Shown here piece after piece: positions 59,391-64,000 of a stretch of 64,000 nucleotides of DNA; position 1 is the stretch's first letter; each line of letters begins with the position of its first letter. A program made the translations under genes and the position numbers. Source of the stretch: Orbilia blumenaviensis. Its lineage: Eukaryota > Ascomycota > Orbiliomycetes > Orbiliales > Orbiliaceae. The stretch covers positions 496,001 to 560,000 of the forward strand of contig JAVHNS010000011.1 in NCBI GenBank assembly GCA_036872755.1. Direction: 5' to 3'. Under the pieces are notes generated by a model. That model saw nothing but the letters and a program-made list of their open reading frames with translations, searched no databases and had not been told where the DNA came from.

Positions 59391-61950
59391 ATGGCAAAGG
59401 ACAAAAAGGCCAAAGCGGCCGACAAGAAAGCCCGCACCGCCGCCAAATCCTCCAAAAAGGCCGCCAAGAAGGAGAAGAAGATCTCCAGCAAGCGTCGTCC
59501 CGGCCAGAATGCAGACTCCGACTCCGATGACCAGGACATCGATGCCATCCTCAATGAGTACCGTCTTAAAGTTTGTACTTACCTACCTATTCATAATACC
59601 CCTTAGCACAGGCAATTGGGTGTATACATACGTGGAAATGAATGGCTAATCGGTTCATTTATATAATTATTTGATAATATGTATATATATATAGCAAGCC
59701 CAACATATGGCCATCGCAGAAACTATCTGTCCGCCGCCACCCGTCCGCGCGAATTCCTTGCTGATGCCGCATCCGACGAACTCCAAAGAGCTGTTTCTGT
59801 TTGGAGGCGAGATCTATACCGGCACGCCGCCTGTTGCGAAGTTCTATAACGATCTTTATGTTTACCATACCGAGGTACTGCCCCCATCTTCTACCTTTAT
59901 ATACCGTTGTTGGCGGTACTTGTATGATGTGATGCTTGAGTTTATATCTTGCTATAAAGCTCATATGGGGGTAGTAGCCGCTCTTGTAAACATCCATCTA
60001 TATCATCAAATACACTACTACTACTGCTGCTATAGTATCACCAGCTAACAAGAACGAATACAAAATCAGTAGCGCAACGAATGGCGTTCCTACACCTCTC
60101 CAAACTCACCGATGCCCCGCTCCGGCGCCGCAATGACCTCCAACGGCCAAGGGAAACCCGAACTATGGCTATTTGGCGGCGAATTCAGCTCCCCGAAACA
60201 GGGTATATTTTACCACTACGCTGATTTTTGGAAATTGGATTGCTCGACGAGGGAGTGGTCGAAGATTGAGGCTAAGGGGGCGCCGTCTGGTATCTATTCT
60301 TTCTTTTCTTTACATTTTATATTCTTTTTTTTTTTTCAGGAGACTGGTGTTGATTATTTTTTCTTTTATATAAATCAAGGACGCTCCGGCCACCGCATGA
60401 CGCATTATAAACACTATATCCTCCTCTTCGGCGGCTTCCAGGCCACATCACCCATAACCACAAAATACCTAAACGACCTGCACATCTTCGACACAACAAG
60501 CCATACCTGGTGCACAATCCCCATCCCAGCCTCCTACCTCGCCTACCCACCTCCAAGATCCTCATTCTCATTCCTACCGCACGAACACGGCGCCGTCCTA
60601 TTCGGAGGCTACAGCCGCGTCAAAGCCGCCAATACCACCAACCAAGCCGGAACAGCAGCGATATCCCACAAGAAAAAGGGATTAGGACAAAAAATCAAGG
60701 ATTTACCGCACTACCACACCGACTCTTATCTTTTGAGGTTTAATATTACGGATCCGAAGCAGTCGAAGTGGGAGAAGAGGAAGAGACCGGGGAATATGCC
60801 GACCACGCGGGTGGGGGTTACGATGGCGCATCATAGGGGGAGAGGGGTTATGTTTGGAGGGGTTTATGATGTTGAGGATTCGGATGAGGCTTTGGAGAGT
60901 AGGTTTTTTGAGGATATGTGGGTTTATGCGGTTGTTCAGAATAGGTTTTGGGAGGTTAGGATGAGGAAGAGTGGGAAGAGGGTTGTTAAGAAGGAAGGTG
61001 CTGGTGGTGGTGGGGGTGGTGGTGGTGGGGGTTCGAAGAGGGATAGGGGGAGGCAGGATGAGATTGAGCTTTTGAAGAATTTGGCGTTGTTGGAGTCGAA
61101 GGCGGGGATTGTGTCGACTGTTGAAGAAGATGAGTTGATGCGGGAACCGGAAAAGGAGGAGGAAGAGGAGGAGACGAAGAATCCGTTGGCGAAGGTGGAG
61201 CCGTCGCTTACTTTGCCTGCCGCGAGGTTTAACGTTGCGTTAGCGGTTCAGGGGGATTGGTTGTACATGTACGGCGGGACTTTTGAGAAGGGAGATGTGG
61301 AGATTACGTTTGATGAGATGTATAAGGTTAATCTTGAGAAGTTGGATGGGGTTATTACGATTTTTAAGAGGGAGAGTGCGGTTGGCGGGGAGGAGGATAT
61401 GGATGTTGATGATGAGGACGATGAGGATGATGAGGATGATGATGAAGAGGATGAAGAGGATGATGAGGAAAGTGAGGATGAAGCGGAGAAGGCTAAGGCT
61501 GAGGAAATTAAACGGAAACAGGAAGAAGGGAGGAAAGCAAAGGCAGCACGAAAGGAAGCTGAAGTTGAAACACCACTGTCACCGACATCACCGACGTCAC
61601 CCACATTCACAGATACCACAGGCACAGAAATCACAGAACCAGAATCAGCGCTTCCATTACCACTACCCTTCGAGACCCTACGAGAGTTCTTCGTCCGCAC
61701 GTCAGAGGCGTTCCAGGCGGAGGTTGTGGAAGAACTTAGGTTTAAACCAGTCAGTGTGGCTGAGGCGACGACGGTGAAGGAGATTAGAACGGCGGCGTTT
61801 GAGATGGCGGAGAGGAGATGGTGGGATGTGAGAGAGGAGGTCAGAGAGGAAGAGAGGAAGCTGGAGGAGTTGGGGGTTACGGAGAGTGTCGTTATGACTG
61901 ATAAGGATGGGGGTGGTGGTGCCAGTGGCGGTGGGCCACGAAGACGATAG
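59391..61950 (+). CDS. KEL3: Kelch-repeat protein, Kel3/KLHDC4-like
   Basis: Four exons: 59391-59570, 59695-59874, 60073-60289 and 60380-61950 (715 aa). The N-terminus is very basic (MAKDKKAKAADKKARTAAKS, residues 1-40) with an acidic patch (DSDSDDQD). Kelch blades follow, recognisable by ELFLFGGE, ELWLFGGEF, YILLFGGFQ, GAVLFGGYS, GVMFGGVYD and WLYMYGGTF. The segment PGNMPTTRVGVTMAHHRGRGVMFGG is characteristic of Kel3/KLHDC4. The propeller is interrupted by a poly-Gly run and an acidic loop (about residues 390-470). A long Asp/Glu stretch and a C-terminal helical region (LPFETLREFFVRTSEAFQ, then RRWWDVREEVREEE) resemble DUF4110, found at the end of fungal Kel3. Function is poorly defined. Donors GTTTGT, GTACTG and GTATCT are weak but phases fit. 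Confidence 0.93.
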
Positions 61951-62219
61951 TGTCATTGTATCATCGTCATGATCTATACCGGTCTCGTAAGCCAGTCTCC
62001 AGAAAATAGCCCGATCTATACTATCGATCTGATGGAGTATATATAATACTGTATATAAGTAAGTAGATACGATGATACTTCTAGGATAGAAGTAAGAAAT
62101 AGCATACGGTGGACCCCAGAAACAAAGATGTAGAAGTATATTCCCAACGACACGATATATAATAAATACAGTAACGCTGTCTCGTAAACCAGAATCGGTA
62201 TATATAAATATACTGCTCT

Positions 62220-63668
62220 TTAACCCGGCATATCCACCATCTCACTATCAACGTTAACCCCCGCAGCATACCTCCCCTCCAACCCGCCCACTGTAGCCCT
62301 CAACAGCATCCTCTCCCTGACCACATCCTCCACAGCCCTAATGCTCTCCGCCTCCCCATCCCACCCCTTTAGTAACTCCACAATAGCAGTCCTATACCCA
62401 TCATCAAACACCCCTCCTCCGACAACAGCCCTAACAAACCCCCATAACGCCTCGTGACCCGGTGCTGTATTGTGACTGTATTTCAAAACGCTGAAGAGTT
62501 GGTTATACCTCACATCCGACACACTTCTCGTCGTCCCTCCCAATCCTATCCCCGCAGTATTCCCATCCCTTAGCTGTTGTTGATAGCTACTACCACCACC
62601 ACCACCACCACTATTATTATTATTCCCCCCACTGTTATTGTAATTATTATGCCTAGCCTCTTCAATCCACAACCACGCCAAAAAGCTCCACCCGCTCACA
62701 TCCCCCGGATGCTTCATACACCAACTCACCACATCTTCATGATTAAACCCCACCCCCTGAACGCCAACAAGCCATCTAGCGTACGTCCACGCGTAATAAT
62801 TCTTCGGATGTGCCTCCGCAGCTCTCAAAACCGTTGATACCTCCTTCCTACACCACCTTCTAAAACTCTTGGCTAGAACGCTATTATCCGCGGTTCCAGG
62901 TCTGGATGAAGGTGCTCCTGGTGATGGCGGTGGGATCGGATGTTTTAATGATGGATAGGTTGAGATCAACCAGCGTCTGTGAGACCATAGATGGGGGGAT
63001 TTGGTGTGTTTGTGGAGAGGGGAGGTTAGGAGGGAGGTTATGAAGAAATATTCGGATTGTGGGGAGAACGGGAGTTCTTGGCCTCTGTTACCTATTGGAA
63101 ACGGGGCGTTTGGGGGGAAGTGGGTTATTAGTACTCTTTTGCGGGCGTTGATGGCGGTGAGGTGTTCGCTGTCGTGGAGGAGGAGGATGGTGGATGTGGA
63201 TAGGAGGGTGAGGTATGTTGATGTTGAGGTTGGTTGGGCGGTTTGGGAGGTTGGGGAGTTTAGGGAGGAGAGGGTGGTGAAGAAGAGGGGGCGGGCGTGG
63301 CGGAAGGCTTTCCAGAGGCTGGATTTGGGGATGCCGAGGGAGGTGGATTCGGTGAAGATGTGGGTTGGGGGGACGGGGTAGAAGGGGAGTAGTTCGATTT
63401 GTCTATTTTTTTTTTACCGTTTCCCGTAACCGCGGTTAGTGTGTACTTCTTAGTTACTTGCTTACTTAAAACTTTGATAATATACATAGATATATGTTAT
63501 ATTTTATATATGCACTTTACGAAGCTATTGAAGCTGGATTGAGAATAAAAAGGGGGCGGGAGATGTGGATACGTACACAGTCTGCTGGCGGAAGGACTGG
63601 AAGAAGCCGGCGATGCGGGCGTAGACCTCGCGGCAGACCTCTTCGTCGCCTTCGCTCCTTGTCGTCAT
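62220..63668 (-). CDS. Prenyltransferase-alpha-repeat protein, PTAR1-like
   Basis: Two exons, 63577-63668 and 62220-63402 (424 aa). The intron has donor GTACGT and acceptor AATAG. The start MTTRSEGDEEV leads to IELLPFYPVPPTHIFTEST. PPTA-type repeats follow: HLTAINARKRVL, LWSHRRWL (residues 169-176), YAWTYARWLV and WSFLAWLWIE. The W-x-x-R-R-W and N-x-R/K-R patterns are those of the alpha subunit of protein farnesyl/geranylgeranyl transferases. The spacing, long Ser/Thr-rich insert and Gly/Asn/Ser-rich loop (about 280-305) look more like PTAR1, the alpha-repeat paralogue linked in animals to Rab geranylgeranylation, than the catalytic FNTA/RABGGTA. The gene converges on KEL3 with 269 bp between stops. 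The second exon shows a strong composition switch. Confidence 0.82.
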
Positions 63669-63690
63669 TGATGCATCCACCTGCTACTGC

Positions 63691-63722
<32 letters not shown>

Positions 63723-64000
63723 GATATATAGAGATATATATAGAATGTGATAGTTTAGTTATCTATATTAAGACTATAGATAGGTATTCGCCCGTCCGCT
63801 GTAGGTGCACTGTAGTACTAATAGACGATAGTACAGGGAATAGACGAGAGAGAGGATGTGTATAAGATAATTAGGTAGGTATAAGATAGAAAGGAAGAAA
63901 GAAAAGACCGCGTTGGAACGTTGTATTTTTTTCTTTCTTCCGAGCGTGTTGTCAAAAGGTTCGTTCTCGTTCGGTTCGTCCCAAATCCGTTCGGTATCAA
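63669..64000. other. Upstream region of the PTAR1-like gene
   Basis: Contains a TA dinucleotide repeat (about 63695-63745) and A/G-rich sequence. No gene seen before the window ends. Confidence 0.4.

Noticed and set aside
61248..61700. Minus-strand Ser-rich frame opposite KEL3
   Set aside because: It is the shadow of the Asp/Glu tract of the kelch protein; the sense frame carries the conserved domains.
62965..62990. A third, diverged copy of the 36-bp mini-insertion (shares TCAAC and AGCGTCTG)
   Set aside because: It encodes the conserved SHRRWLIS motif of the PTAR1-like protein, has no flanking direct repeat, and similarity is limited to two short words. Coincidence is sufficient.

Overview
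The window looks like nuclear DNA of a filamentous ascomycete (Pezizomycotina-type). Genes carry several short introns (mostly 50-280 nt) with GTANGT-like donors, CTAAC/CTGAC-like branch points and YAG acceptors. Intergenic DNA is AT-rich with many poly-A/T and TATA-type tracts, and one tRNA gene has an intron. The gene families are typically fungal: a DUF4246 protein, a Kel3/KLHDC4-type kelch protein with a DUF4110-like tail, a short Kes1-like oxysterol-binding protein, a kinesin-8, a Ure2-like GST and IMP dehydrogenase. I cannot place it below subphylum. Exon structures were rebuilt by hand from splice motifs, reading-frame continuity and family conservation.

Layout. 0-12.7 kb is fairly gene-dense: a 7-TM membrane protein (+), tRNA-Lys(CTT), a hairpin MITE-like element, an AT-hook protein (+), a small acidic protein (-), IMP dehydrogenase (-, four exons), an SH3BGR/thioredoxin-like protein (-) and a secreted Cys-containing protein (-). 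12.7-28.4 kb is gene-poor and AT-rich. It holds one uncertain small gene, a second fold-back element, the first copy of a 36-bp mini-insertion and a single-exon GST gene with a clear TATA box and four distal CACGTG sites. A two-SANT Myb regulator (-) lies at 28.4-29.9 kb, next to about 10.5 kb without a recognisable gene. 40.3-63.7 kb is a compact housekeeping block: a PIP-box protein, a Tim17/22/23-like membrane protein, kinesin-8, a DUF4246 protein, a small ubiquitin-like-fold protein, an oxysterol-binding protein, the kelch protein and a PTAR1-like prenyltransferase-alpha repeat protein. There is no sign of a biosynthetic cluster or an intact autonomous transposon. The genes look like an ordinary chromosomal neighbourhood rather than a pathway.

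Three things stand out. (1) The Myb gene has a stop in the context TGA-CTA-G, the known high-readthrough motif. It is followed in frame by 136 open codons of Q/P/M-rich protein-like sequence, which suggests programmed C-terminal extension. (2) A 36-bp sequence occurs twice, 39.6 kb apart, each copy bounded by its own direct repeat (9 bp and 7 bp). One copy sits inside an intron. This looks like a very small mobile insert. (3) Several genes between 43 and 63 kb switch abruptly within one coding sequence between almost G-free, C-rich DNA and almost C-free, G-rich DNA on the same strand.
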